Below, piece by piece: positions 1-12,102 of a stretch of 64,000 nucleotides of DNA. Source of the DNA: Cyanoderma ruficeps (taxonomy: Eukaryota > Chordata > Aves > Passeriformes > Timaliidae); contig VZDJ01000012.1 of assembly GCA_008694505.1 (NCBI GenBank), forward strand, positions 428,996 through 492,995, given 5' to 3'. A program made the translations under genes and the position numbers. The notes under the pieces were generated by a model, which was given only the letters and a program-made list of their open reading frames with translations, made no database searches and was not told the DNA's origin. Within the stretch, counting starts at the first letter, position 1, and the number at the start of each line of letters is the position of its first letter.

Positions 1-60
1 GCAGGACTGGAAGTCAAGGACTGATCCAAGGGCAAGCTTGGAGAAAGGGCCAGCCCCTAC

Positions 61-169
61 CTCACTTAACTTGTCCGTGTGGATCAGCTGAGCTCCCGTT
101 AAGAGTGGAAGCGCCTTATGATGCACGGGTTCAGCTTCAGACAGATCAGTCGACATTTAAAATTTATTT
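61..169 (-). CDS. HP1BP3: HP1BP3 first coding exon (N-terminus, gene continues below position 1)
   Basis: The minus strand reads ATG at 156-154 and codes 32 residues, beginning MSTDLSEAEPVHHKALPLLT and ending TDKLSE, before a GAG|gtaggg donor (exon ends at 61, phase 0). This matches the start of vertebrate HP1BP3 (heterochromatin protein 1-binding protein 3), whose human form begins MATDTSQGELVHPKALPL; human coding continues KVED in the next exon. HP1BP3 is a nuclear, linker-histone-like protein that binds HP1 and nucleosomes; its H15-like domains are off the window. An in-frame TAA lies directly before the ATG, so this start is firm, although the Kozak context is weak (T at -3 and +4). The acceptor is uncertain: CTAG at 173-170 would start the exon at 169, with a poor polypyrimidine tract. 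Confidence 0.93.
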
Positions 170-3100
170 CTAGCCCCAAGTGCAGGTAACTGTGGAGCCC
201 CAGGTTTTAACCCCAAGGACTTTTTCCTAATGGTTTTCACAGTGCAGTGAGGAGTCAACCTAAAGTACAGAAAAGATGTGGTGTGAAAATTAACAAAACA
301 AAAATATCTACTCCACATATCTATCAAATTAAAGATTAAAAAGAAAAGGCTAAATGACTTAATGACTAACACAACTGACAAGCAACACTTGCATTCAACA
401 AAGGTGCTAAAACATGTATGCAAACTGGTGAGCTATGGGTGGAGCAGAAATGGGAAAGGTGCAAGCCAGACCTGCTCCATTAGAAGATGGCTGAAAGATA
501 AAAAGGCTCTTTAAGTTAAGGGCAAGCATTGATGAGAAGCAGCCATTGCACTATGCCCTGAGTGAGGGAACTGGTCACTCAGTGACTTTGGGTAAAAGCA
601 GGAGCTGGCACATGGAGCTAAGGAATGACACCATTACATCTGTCAGGCAGAAGATACGAGCATTGGGAACCCAAGCCATGCCCCCTCAAACTAAATCACA
701 TGCAATTTAAAGAAATGAAGGAATCTTTTCACAAAAAAAAAAAAAATGACAATCAGAAGAGCAGTCTCCATGCCTTCTGCCAGAAAACATAAGCTTGCCA
801 AAGCTCTGCTCCAAACACATGCACTGTCCTGGATAACAAATGAATTAAGCTTAGTTTAACCTTCATCAAGTCTCACCCCCTACTATTATGCTTTTACAGT
901 CTTTCTTACCTGCGCCCATCTGCCTGCACTGGCCCCTCCTAAGGAGAGGGGCTCCACTAATTCCATCACAAAACCGTGATTTGTTGGCTCATTCACTTCC
1001 TCTCAGCATCCCCTTTAAAAACCTCAGAAGCAAAGTCTCATCTCCATCAAACCACAGCTGGACCTGTCCCAAATGCATCCAAAGATAAGCTCCAGCCTGC
1101 ACTCCACCCTTCCTGACAGAGAAACAGTCAAATGCCCCGTGGTCACCTACTCTGGGTGTCTCCTTTCGAAGGCAGGCACTTACCATAAACTTTCTCTTTC
1201 AATAGGTATTTCTCCAGCCTGGGTGTTTCCCTCTTGAACAGACCCAGCCCTGTTTTCAAGCTGACTTTCACCACAGTTTCAGCACTGCTCTCCCCATTGC
1301 ACAGGTGGATGTTCTGTACCACAACACCACTTCTTGTATGCCCAAAAATACAGTCCTGTAATTACTCAGCAGTGGGGATCCCTAATCAGTCAGAGGCACT
1401 TCTGACAGAAACTGAACAGCTACTCTGAAAACCCATGGGGAACTGGTCCTGCCTCAGCACCAGGGAAAGCAAAGCCCAAGGGCACTGCATGTTTTCTTCT
1501 GAGGCAAAACAGAAAGATCAAAACACACAACATGCCAACAAAACAAAAAAATGAGATGAATGAAGCTTTCTTGTGAAATGTCAGGATGTGAAAATATACT
1601 AATTGACAACTAGAATATAGCACAGCACTTAAAAAAAACTAGTTTTAAGGGACCTTCCTTCCTCAGGTGTGGAAAGTGAAAGAAAAAGAAAATTTTCACC
1701 AGGCTTCAGCTCAACAGCCAGTGATTTTTCTAGCAAGCAGTCTAAAGCCCTCTAAGAAAATGCCCGAATTTTGAAGTAAATCCTAAAATAACCAACTACA
1801 GATTCCTCCTCAGAGAAATCAGTTGGGGGCTAAAAAAGATCCATTCCCTGGGATTAAACACACACACACAAGCCACACTGTGGCTGACATGGTCCTGGGG
1901 TTGAATTATTTTTAAATGATGTGACATGCATGACACATGCAGGGAAACAGTGCTCCTAACTTTGACTTAAAATTCCCCAAGTTCTGAAAACTCTTTTGTT
2001 TAGATCAGTGTATAAAGAACTGGAGTCTTTTTGCTCTCAAGAGTACAACTTAACACAGCACAATTCCTCACTTCTGTGCCTAAAATACATGCAAACAGGC
2101 TGGTATCCAGCAGAAATTCAGGCTTGTCGATTCCCTCTGCATTCCCAGGCATGGATCATCTCCTCAAAAGGCCCAGGGAATCAATGGGGCAGGAGGACAA
2201 CCTCCTCCCAACTGCACAGCACTGATCTCCAGGGGCAAGGTCAGAAGCTCTACCTTGTTAGAGCATCCTCACAGGGACTGTGCCTGCTCAGCCCATTTCC
2301 TTCCACAGAGGCAGCAAAAGTGGTTTTCTGCACTGAGTGTGAGTGTGAAATATCAACCACAAACAGGCCTGAATTCAATTCCTCTAATAAATAAAGCAAA
2401 AAAGAGAAAGTTTTGCAATGAAAATGCAGAAAACCTCATTCCCCTCTCCAAATTATACAGATTAGTGTAAAGGAGAAATCAAGTCACCCAAACCAACTGT
2501 TACCTGGACACGCTATTTCAAAAGACAACTTTAAATGGGAACCACAGCTACAATCACAACCATCACTCAATAAAAAAATGAAAGTAACAACTGTGTTTTG
2601 CATTTTCACAAACATCAAACAAACACTGTGCCTTGAAACGGGGTAGAGGCCATCAGCAGATGCAGTTTTCAAGGTGGCTGTTGGGTGATTTTAATGAACA
2701 TTTAAATCTGACCAACTGTCAGAAAAATATAATCACATCAGCAGTGAAAACACCACCAGGATACTAACCTTCACCACAGTACAGAAAGTCACTCCTCACA
2801 GTTACACCTCTTTTTCTACAGGAAAACTGCAGATTCACAAGCTCCCAGACTATCATGAACTAGTTATTCCAACGCAGGTAACTTAGCAAGGAGCTGATGA
2901 GGCAACAAATGCCCCCAAACTCCTGGATTTCTAGATGAGCAGGAATGTGTCCACTCTCCCAGCTCAGGGAGTAGCTGCTAATGGAAGATCCAAAGGTACA
3001 GAGAGCTTTTCAGGAACTACTCTGAATCGCCTACAGCAATTTTCTCCTGAACTATCACATCATTAGGAATAAATAAAGGCAGAGTTCAGATGAGACACAT

Positions 3101-6100
3101 ATTTGATAATATTTCCAAAGTGTGGAGTCCCTCCACTAATGTAAGATACACAAGAATGTTAAAAAAAATAAAATTGGCTGAGTTCTTGAATTTCTGCTGG
3201 CTGTAAGATTCTTCAACTTATCTCAGCCTTCAATCTCCTTTGAGAGAAAATACTTCAGCATAAATTAGGTTTTGAATGTGTCAATTCAAGAGTCAGGCTG
3301 GCAGAAACTCCAACTCCCAGGGACTCAGGGTAGGGCGAGCAGGCTGAAAACAAATATGCAATGGAAAAATGAGGAAGTGTTTCCAATCCTGGGCCAGTGG
3401 GGTGTCCCCTTACTGTCACACAACACCAAGGGTGATTGATATACTTAGATGTGACTGGGTACAAAGTACACAACACCAGCCTAGAAATGAGGTCAAAAAG
3501 GGCTAAAAAAAGGTTTTATGAACTTGCAGGTTAGAAGGCAGGGCATCAAGGAGTACAAATTCAACAACTTGCCAAGTGATGCAAGCAGGAACAGCTGTTT
3601 GTTATCAGAAAGCCTTAAAAAGCAAAGTAAAACTGGGTTTAAAAACCAGGCTATTGATTACTGACCATTATATACTACTCTATAATGCACAAGAGTATTT
3701 AAATTACTTGGAAACTGCAGAAAAAAGCACAAGAAATGTTAATACTTCTGCAAATCCAAATCAAACATGCCAAAACTCATCACCTTCTAAATTGCAAGCA
3801 GTTCAGCTCTTTGAAGGCTTTGTTTCTCTGAAATCCTCAAAGTTGTTCCCTAAACACAGCCTAGGTAGCAGATACTTTGTCAAACCCTCAGTATCTACAC
3901 GGTCACAGTATATGATCCAGCAACATCTCAGATACAAATGTGTCTGTCACTGCCTGCCCCCCGAGGTGTTCCAGCACTCTGCCTTTGGCTTTTCCACTCA
4001 GGGATCTGCCTACGGTCTTGGCTAAGTCAGCCCAAGACTACTTAGTCATTCAAACCAGCCTAAAGTGCTGCAGATTAATAAAATATGTTATTGAAAAAAG
4101 AAGACAAAGTTAGTTCCAACTTCTGATCCTTATTTGTCAACCCACTTAGAAACTCAGCATGTGGCTGAGCACAGCTGACATTCCCATTACTCCTGCTGCA
4201 TCCAACAAGTTTTGTCCCAATCCCTAGGGCCAGCATTTCCCAGGTGTCCCAGTTCCCTGGAATTTCCCCCCTGATTCAGCTCCAAGGTCTGCATTTGCAG
4301 CTCTCCTGTGGTGGAGGCTCCAGGGCTCTTTTCCAGGCTACCTGGGCCTCACACACTGCAGGCTGCACAGAGCAGTTTGTTTCAATTAACCAGGAGCAGT
4401 GGTCCAGCACACACATCCTGGAGCTCCCCACTTGCCACACAGGACATTCCTCAGCCTGTGTTACAATGTCCATTTCCATACACTCCTTCCCTGGATGGGG
4501 TTATGGGGGAACAATAAACCCCACGTACTTTAGGGCTCAGGGGAGCACAGCAAAAATCCTTCACACTTGTAGCATCCAACTGCAGGAATTGCTATACTCA
4601 GAGATCCAAAGAGGGGTTTTTTAAGCCTAAAAATATATTTTCATTTGAAAACATTTTCGTTCAGTATTGAATTTGAACCTCTGACTCCAAATGCCATGAA
4701 TGCAACCCAACTTACACCCTGCTTGTCCTGATTTTTACAGTGCACAGCCAAAATTAAACTCTGCCCTTCTGCACACACAGATGCTGCTTTCACTGAAGAA
4801 GAAAAANAAAAAAAGAAAAAGCACACTACTAGAGAGGGGCTGATGCTCGTGCCCAGGGCTGAGCTCAGCACTTGTCTCTCTTAGGGTTCAACACCAGCAA
4901 CTCCAAGCCAGCTCAATCCCCACATCTGCTTATTAAAACAGAAGTAACCATCCTTGCCTCACCTCCACTGTTCTCCACACAAAGAACACCAGCTCAACAG
5001 AAAACCACTACAGGTTTCTGATTCTCTCAATCTCTGACCTGCACAGAAGGCAGTAAGAACAGATTGTTTCCGTTGTCTGGATTATTTTCCATTCCTGCAC
5101 CCAGGAGTTTTTCCTCATGTCCCCAAACAGTCACAGGCACCGAGCAACTTAAATTACACCACCATCATACCTGAAACTCACAGAAACTTCAGCCAAGGGA
5201 TTAATATCAAGCAGAATTTCTACCTGCACAGCTGTCTCAAGATAATGCTCCACACTGATGCTCAGGATCATGATGGTGACAAGCTCTGAGGAACAACAGT
5301 TTTTGGCTAGAATGGCCCTTGATCCCAATTCTCCACACTCTGTCTATGCCACATGGCCACTGAGGGATGAAATCACCCCCATTAGAGTGCACAGAATTCA
5401 GCTTTAAATTTACAACAACGGTCAGGTCACAAAGTTAAAACAACTCCAACATGAAAATCCCCCGCTGAAGGTTTTCATAGCCTTGTATAAAATATCTTAA
5501 TTCAGGATGCAACTTCATGAATTTTGACAAACTGCTGATACCTGAATGAAAATTTAGGTTGCAAGTGTTACAAACTAGGGTTTGAACCCTTTATAGGCCA
5601 TCTCCTCCTTGACTAGACAGATTAAATTTAAAACCACTCTATAAACCCTCCTCCCAACTACTACTTATTCAGCTATCATTTATTATTCTACAGACAAAAC
5701 TATACATTATAAAAGCCATTATTTCATTGCAGTCTGTAAGAAACCTGCCCACACCTCCCATTACAGTCCATCAATTGTAACACTTTTATTCCCTCTCACA
5801 GAAGTTTAAATCCTCAGAGGACCCCAGGTCACTTTTAACAAAAGGCTGCCAAAAGATTTACATGTCACTTTCTGCTGAAATGGAAAAAAAACACAGGAAA
5901 AGATATTCTGAAAACAAAAACAATTCAAGGAGCTTCTGCCTGACAAATGTGCATGATGACTTGAGAAGATCATTAATTAACAAGCTCACACAGGTGAACG
6001 ACAGAAAGCTCCAAAAGCCACTTTTTTTCAAGGTATTTATACCAGGTTCTTCGCCCCCCCAGGAATTATGTGGGGTTTTTTAGTTTTTTTTCTCTACTCA

Positions 6101-7718
6101 TTTCTGATTTCTAAGGATCTCCCACTCTATCCAACAATTTTTGAAGTCTCACCTGAGAAAGGTCTGTGCTCTCCTGCCCAGTCCATCAAACACCTCCACT
6201 CTTGAACTGAACTCACCTCCCTCTCCTCTCACTGCTCTCATGGAGAAGGGACGCTGTTTACAAACACAAGCACTTCCCAACTTTTCCCGCCTCAATGGGA
6301 GCTGTTTGCCAAAGACTGCTGGCCAACTCTTTCTCGAAGATGCTAAAAATTCTATTTATGGTCAAAGCAAACAAAAGTCACGTGCTGGGAAAGCAGAGTG
6401 CAACACTTACTCAATAGTTAGATAAGAACTAGGAAGTGACACACTTGCTAACCCAGAAATAATTCAGTAGGGCTCCCAAGAAGTGATAACTACCCCACAA
6501 TCCGAGAAATACCACAGCTGTAAACAAACTATCCAAACTATCATTCTCTGCTACAGTGTATAAAGGAGCGAACCCACCCACAATCCCACATTATCCAACT
6601 TTTCTTATACAGCAGACTCAGCAGTTCCCCAGTGATTTGCAGACACTGGTTAGCGGGAAAACAGTTAAAATACAGGTGGGAAGGATTTATTCTGAACAAT
6701 GTTCCCAGTCTGGAGCTGTCCTCAGGCAGAGCAGGTAAGGGGCTGGGGCCCCCTGGCCTGGCAAGAGCCACCCCAGAAACTGCTCCTTCTCTCCTTAAAT
6801 GTTTGCGATGTTTTACCCAAAACCACCCAACGGCCTAGAGCGGCAAGAAGGATAACGATACAGGAATGGAAGCCTACCTGGAACAGCCCCATTCCAGACT
6901 GGAATTTAACAGTCTTCTCTATAGATAATCTGTGCACTACGGGGAGGAGGGTGATTAACATTCCTTAAGCGGGCTGTGAGCACCTGGGCGCAGGGAGGGA
7001 CAAGGAAGTGCCTGGGAGCCTCACACTGGTCTGTATCCATCGCTATCACCGCCGAGGGGGATTAGGGACCTCTTTTAGGAAAGGGAGCCACACCGGAGCC
7101 AGAGTGAGGTTCCTCTCGAGTGGTGGCACGTCTCGGCCGTTGAGGAAGTTAGTGCAGGCAAAACCCCAAACAACCGCACAGCCAACAGCCGAAAGGCGGG
7201 AAGGCCGCGGCGGGAGCCAAGGCGCTCCCTAAGTTTATTAATAGCAATTATTTATTGTGTCGCGGCCCTGTCAGCCCCTTCCTCCTCTGACCTTCCCCGG
7301 GGCTCGCCCTGTGTCGGCGGGACGGGAGAGAGGTGTTTTGAGGCGTGTTTGAGCCCCGCAACTCCTTTGTGAGGGCCCGCGGGCCCGCACCCCGACAGGC
7401 CCCGCCGGGCCCGGCGAGACCCGAGGCCCGGGGCCGCCTCCTCGGGCCTGTGCCGGGCCGAGCCCACCTCGACATCGCGCCGTGCCCGCGCAGCGTATCA
7501 TGACTCCCCGTCACGACATCCCCGCTCCCCCAGGCCTGTCAGGGCAGGGAGGGCGGCGGGGGGGGAACGCGCTGAGGGCAGTTCCGGGGCCCTCTTGGGG
7601 CCGCCGCTAGGCCGCCCCCGCGCCTCGCGTGCAGCACCCGTGGTCTCCCGGGCGCGGCCCCGTGTCCCGCCCGGCACGGCGCCGAGGGCGGGCGGGGGCG
7701 GGCGGGGCCGGGACTCAC
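170..7718 (-). other. HP1BP3: HP1BP3 intron 1
   Basis: About 7.5 kb of AT-rich sequence between the first coding exon and the CpG-island exon of HP1BP3. I see no convincing further exon, RNA gene or CR1 tail in it. Its short ORFs have no recognisable product and no splice context. It has short A-rich tracts, a small (CA)n run near 1858 and one unresolved base (N at 4807 within an A-rich tract). The stretch from about 7080 upward is already part of the CpG island. Additional non-coding 5' UTR exons cannot be excluded by eye. Confidence 0.7.
7686..7712 (+). other. G-quadruplex-type motif beside the first-exon donor
   Basis: Six runs of three or more G separated by one or two bases occur on the plus strand (runs at 7686-7688, 7690-7692, 7694-7698, 7700-7702, 7704-7707, 7710-7712). 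This fits the G3+N1-7 quadruplex pattern and sits at the very start of HP1BP3 intron 1, on the template strand. Folding is inferred from pattern only. Confidence 0.6.
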
Positions 7719-7800
7719 CGGGCCCGGCGGACACAAAGCGGCGGCGCCTCCAATGGCGGCGGCAGCAGCGGACCGGGGGGGGCAGCCGAGGGGCGGGGCC
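7719..7800 (-). other. HP1BP3: Probable non-coding first exon of HP1BP3
   Basis: Reading minus, GGGCCCG at 7725-7719 is followed by the strong donor gtgagtcc (7718-7711) inside the CpG island. It is the only consensus-quality donor I noticed in the island pointing toward the HP1BP3 coding exon. The exon would be non-coding 5' UTR, since translation starts in the next exon at 156. The upstream limit (transcription start) is not visible and 7800 is an estimate; the inverted CCAAT near 7862 suggests a start somewhere between about 7760 and 7840. Confidence 0.6.
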
Positions 7801-8249
7801 ACGCAGGGAGGCGGGGCCGCGGCGCACGGTGAGGGGGCGTGACAGGGTGGTGCCGCCGGCCAATGGGAGGCCGCGGGTATTTTTCGAATGCCGCCCCTTC
7901 CCCCCCCCGCCACAGCCCCACGGTTTACGCGTCGCGCGAGAGCGCGCGCGTGCGCGGGGCGGGGCTGCGGGCGCTTCCCGCCACTGCCGCGCTGAGGCGG
8001 TTCCCGCCGGCTGGGGTCGCTGAGGGGGCGAGAGCCGCCCCCGGGACCCGCCTCAGCCCCGCCAGGCTGGGCCCGCCCCGCCGAGCCTTCTGCTCAGCCA
8101 TGCTGGACTTTCCGCTGAGCTCAGCTTGACCCTCAGCTCAGCCCTGTTGAATCCTCACCACAGCCCCGCCAGGTTGGGACCACGCCGGTGCCTCCTCAGC
8201 CCTGCCAGAACCGTGTGGACGTGTTTCTGTGTCACCCGCTTCAGGTTAC

Positions 8250-8323
8250 CCTGCCTTGGCAGGGGTTTGAACTCGATCTTCTCCAGAGGTCTCTTCCAAC
8301 CCCAGCTATTCTGTGATTCTGTG
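8250..8323 (+). mobile_element. CR1 LINE 3' end fragment
   Basis: The segment carries the standard CR1 3' UTR wording (CTCCAGAGGTCTCTTCCAAC) and ends in ATTCTGTGATTCTGTG, the octamer-type tail of avian CR1 elements. It is heavily 5'-truncated, as most CR1 copies are, and lies just outside the CpG island in the intergenic region. Confidence 0.85.
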
Positions 8324-8488
8324 TGTACCCATGAATTCCCGTTCCCGAGCACTCCAGCCTTTATCTCACCTCCAGCCTCTTGCTGCGTCCTCTTCTCGCC
8401 CTCTGCGGTATCCCCAGTGCCGCCTTCCCTTTGCTTCAGCCTCTTCACCCCCATCTCTCATTAGCTGTGTAATTATTGTCTGCTGCAT

Positions 8489-9056
8489 TGTTATAAATGA
8501 AACAACCGAATTTATAAAATAAAAGTAAAGTTTATTTTTTGCGTAACAGCGAACACGGAAAAGCCACGAAAAAGGACAGTCTCGATCCCGGGATCGATAC
8601 TGGGTGAACGCTGGACAGGCCTCTATTGCACCTATCCCCCATTCATTCACAAGGTCTCTCCACCAAGAGACCAGTGTTTATACAGTTTATTTTTCTCGGG
8701 GCAGGGTTTCTTTGTCCACCTTTGCTCAGATTGTATATTCATGTGTTCTCTTTTGAGATTCCAGGTCTCCTGAATAGGTTTCCGGGCTGAGCTGATGAAC
8801 AGATGAGATTTCTGAGAAGCCATCATAGATCTGATCAGCCTTGATGTGTGGATGTTCCTGGTCATTAGGCCATCAGTGATGGCCCATCTCCGTGGTTGCG
8901 ATTTCTCTTTCAATTGTTGATTTCTTTCTCCTGGAGCCACCTGTCCCTTCGCGGTTGCCGACCAGCTTTCCCGGAATCAGCTTTTGTCTTTTTTCTGACC
9001 TTTTATATTATTTTATTTCCAGCACGAATTATTTTATACAGATATTCTCCATAACA
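8489..9056 (-). mobile_element. Solo LTR 1 of an endogenous retrovirus
   Basis: A 568-bp element bounded by TGTTAT and ATAACA inverted ends and flanked by a 4-bp target-site duplication, GCAT (8485-8488 and 9057-9060). It is oriented minus: in that direction a TATA-like TATAAAC lies at 8682-8676 and an AATAAA polyadenylation signal follows close to the 3' end. It is clearly related along its length to the LTR at 12103-12636 (shared blocks such as ACAGCGAACACGGAAA and GCAGGGTTTCTTTGTC). No internal retroviral sequence adjoins it, so it is a solo LTR left by recombination. The 4-bp duplication suggests an ERV1/gamma-like family; the family name is not known to me. Confidence 0.87.
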
Positions 9057-9060
9057 GCAT

Positions 9061-9496
9061 TTACACTAGTCCCAGTCCTGAGGTCTGGCTGCAAGCTGGG
9101 AATTTTCTGTCACAACACGCTCACAAGTTCTCACATGTGGGAAGGATCCCTTTCCTGATGATGCTTTGCTCTGTTTCAGGCAGTTTTTACCTGTGCCTCC
9201 ACTGCTCAGGGTGAGGATTATCATGGCAAGGCAGAGCTGAGGTGTGACCCACACTTGTATCTTCACTGTCCTATCACTGTCACAGTAATCTCAGGGCTGT
9301 GAAGATACACTGAGAGGTAAAACCCAAGGTTTCTTGTGTACCCCTTGCTATGCTTTTGCTCCAAGTTTACTTTATTTAGCTAGACCCATGGATTTTTTTC
9401 CCCCCTTCCTTCAAAACCCACTACTTTACCTAACCTTGAGATAAGGTAGAACTCTTCAATTCTCTGCCTATTCTTATTTTCTGCCATAAGCATGCT
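9061..9496. other. Intergenic spacer
   Basis: Single-copy-looking intergenic DNA between LTR 1 and a CR1 fragment. I see no gene, RNA or repeat in it. Confidence 0.5.
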
Positions 9497-9632
9497 TAGA
9501 ATCACAGAATCATTAAAATTGGAAGCAACGTTAAGATCATTAAGTCCAGCCTTTACCCCGGCACTGCCAAGGCCACCACTAAACCATGTTCTCAAGTGCC
9601 ACATCCACATATTTTGAACAGCTCCAGGGATG
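9497..9632 (-). mobile_element. CR1 LINE 3' end fragment (reverse)
   Basis: The plus strand begins AGAATCACAGAATCATTAAA and continues with the complement of the CR1 3' UTR, including CTCCAGGGATGGTGACTCC near the far end. The element is therefore in minus orientation with its tail at 9497. The far end is approximate. Confidence 0.85.
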
Positions 9633-10659
9633 GTGACTCCTAATGCACCACAGCAATTTCATCTGCTGTCTCTTGTTCGAGCAGTTTTCTCTTTTTTTTT
9701 CTGCACATAATCTTTACCCATCTCCTGCCAACCCTATCTGTGTGTTTAAAATTTTAAAACCATATGGGCACTTACCCATTTATTTGGGCACTTATATCCC
9801 TGCTGTAACAGGAAACCCCTCTGTGAATTTAGAAGCATTTACACCATTCAAAGCACTGCAGAGGTGCCTTATTTCTGCAGTAATGCCTGTTTCTTGTGCA
9901 AGCTTTTCCCAACTCTTTCCCCCATCGGTGACTACTGTAAGTTTACTACACCTGAGAATGTCACCTTCTAAAGCCTTGTGAACAAAGCCTGACCCTGTTC
10001 AGTCTTCTCCACTCCAGATGATCCCTGCGATGTGAAGCTGAATAGCCCCGGAAGCGCCTGAGACAGATGGCTCCACTTTGCCGAACATTCCTGTCTTGCC
10101 TCTGAGTGTGAAACAAGTCCTGTGCAACTGCAGAGAAATGTGTTCTTAGGCTTTTTTTTCCCCTGCAGTTTCTCCTTGGCAGGAGGGGAAGGTAGAGCAG
10201 AGGGGAAGAAGAGGGAATGTGCTCCTTTACTGCTGGTTTTTAAGACGCCAAGAAGGAAAATATGAAGTCAGACCAGCTGCCCTCCCTTTGCCCGCTGCAA
10301 GGATGTGCCCCAGCAGCTGTATTGGCTGAGCCACAGAGCTACAAGCAGAGGAAAAAAGCTGTTATTTTTGTCTCCTTCTCTGGTTTTTAACTCAAAATCC
10401 ATCCCAGAGGGGATGAGCAGACCCTTCACATTCCTTACAGCCACACTGTGGGATCACAACCCACTGCTGTCTCCTCTGCTCCACTTCCTGGGCAGGTTTG
10501 TGTCATTCGTGGCCCTCTTCCTGTTCCCACTGTGACACACACCTTGTGTGACAGTGGCAGGCATGAAGCTGTGGGAACCTCAGCACAGGAGGTAGGAACA
10601 GAGAAATCCATAGCCAGGGAATCAGACCGCAGCAGGGAGCTGCCGCCAGAGTTGTGATA
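9633..10659. other. Intergenic spacer
   Basis: About 1 kb of intergenic DNA with a GGGGAAGAAGAGGG-type purine patch near 10200. Short ORFs show no recognisable product. Nothing else is supported. Confidence 0.5.
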
Positions 10660-10663
10660 GTGT

Positions 10664-11288
10664 TGCTGTAAATAAGCCTTTTATATTAATATGTGCTTAA
10701 GAAATAAAAGAATTACAGGCAGGAAGGAATGCATTGGCAGAATCACCCGAGGAGGAGACAGAGCTGAGGAAGGAAGATCTAAAGCTATCAGCAATTGAAA
10801 AGAGGTATTTCAGTGGAACCAACTCATTCAATGACTGGGCCATCAGCTCTGAGGCCCTCCAATAGACATTTCCCTGTCTGCCGAAGGAACTCCACTCCAA
10901 ACTTCAATATGATTTAAAGTTAATCCTCAGACATCATTATAATTCCACTCAGGGAGAAGTCAGAATCCCAAAAGGAAGCCTATGAATTTCATAATCTCAC
11001 CATGGACAAAGAAAGGCCCTACCTCAGGGAAAATAAAAAGTATAAAAACTGAACCCTGAACACAGGACTTCGGAGCGAATGACGGAGGCCCCGGTGCAGG
11101 CCGGTCCCACGCTCGTTTCCCAGATTCGATCGAATCTATTCTTTATTGTGGATTTGGTTTATGGTGGTTTTGTCTTAGCGTGGCTGTGTTTTTGCTGTGT
11201 TTTTATTATTTTTCTGTATTTTTACTCGCAGTAGCGAGAAAATAAATTTTTTTTTTTGATTACGATTTGGCTCACCGTATTTATAACA
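10664..11288 (+). mobile_element. Solo LTR 2 of a related endogenous retrovirus
   Basis: A 625-bp element in plus orientation with near-matching inverted ends (TGCTGTAAATA at the start, TATTTATAACA at the end) and a 4-bp target-site duplication, GTGT (10660-10663 and 11289-11292). It has TATAAAA at 11041-11047, preceded by the block GGGAAAATAAAAAG that is shared with the other LTRs, and AATAAA at 11241-11246 shortly before its end. These place a U3 of about 380 bp and a short R-U5. No gag, pol or env sequence adjoins it, so it is a solo LTR. It is more diverged from the other two than they are from each other and is probably a different subfamily. Confidence 0.85.
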
Positions 11289-11292
11289 GTGT

Positions 11293-12098
11293 CAAGCACT
11301 ATCATCATCAGAAATACTTCTAATAAGTATTAAACACGTTTAGTAAGTACTAAGCACTGTTAATAAGTACTAAGCCTTTTCAATACCTTTCCTGCCTGCA
11401 TGTGCCATGGACTAGAAAGATTCCAACTGTTTCTTCCCCTGAAAATCATTCAATTTGATTCCACCTTGCTGTCCCTTAGAGTTCTCCTGAACCTCCCCAC
11501 AACTTTGGGCTTTGGCTGTGCTGCTTGTAGATCATCCAGACACGTCAGTTTTGTTTCCAAGGAGTGGCTGTAAAATTTGCTGGTCAAGGGTTTTACTGTT
11601 TCCACCCAGTGTCCAGAGCAATGCCAGGTGGTGTTCTTCTCCTAGAAACATGGAACCTGTTGCGTTTCTGGTTTAGATAGTTTTGAATTATGTTTTAAAT
11701 CTGTCCATAGAAACTCCATTCCAGGGAAATTTTTGTTGACTTTACCTGTTGGGGTTAGGTTTGTTCTTTTTTTACTCTAAAGAATTTTTCTTCCCCATAA
11801 GTTATGGGGGGACTAAGTACTAGGTGCTTAAGGGTGCTTGACCAAAACAAAGAGGTGGCTGGAGAGCAAGTTTTGAGGTAGGTAAAGGACAGAGCTGGAG
11901 GCAGCTTGGGCTCTTTGGCTTTCGGCATTCGGAGAGGGAGGAGTTCACTGTCACCAGAAAGTCCAGTCCAAGGAAATCTACCATCATCTGCTCGCCTGCC
12001 CTGGAATTCTGAACTCTTCCACCTGCCTTGCTGGAGCTGGGCCAGCTCTGTCCCGCAGTCGCGGCTTCTTCGGCACTGCTCTTTTTGCTACAGTGTGA
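11293..12098. other. Intergenic spacer
   Basis: AT-rich intergenic DNA with a short internal repetition of TTAATAAGTACTAAGCAC-like words near 11325-11375. No gene or RNA recognised. Confidence 0.5.
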
Positions 12099-12102
12099 CC
12101 CT

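Larger units (their letters stand above)
7080..8110. promoter_or_regulatory. CpG island with the HP1BP3 promoter
   Basis: A sharply GC- and CpG-rich segment in otherwise AT-rich DNA, placed at the expected 5' end of HP1BP3. It includes many GC boxes of the CCGCCC/GGGCGG type, an ATTGG (inverted CCAAT) when read toward HP1BP3 at about 7860-7868, and an alternating GCGCGCGTGCGCG stretch at about 7942-7957 resembling NRF1 sites. No TATA box was found, as expected for a housekeeping CpG promoter. Several long ORFs overlap here on both strands; they reflect GC content and are not called. A divergent non-coding transcript to the right is possible but nothing in the sequence proves it. Confidence 0.8.

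Noticed and set aside
4807..4807. Ambiguous base N in an A-rich tract
   Set aside because: An assembly or consensus ambiguity in an intron; no biological meaning inferred.
7595..8023. Overlapping long ORFs on both strands at 7250-8130
   Set aside because: They result from the high GC content of the CpG island, occur in several frames at once and are Arg/Pro/Gly-rich without domains.
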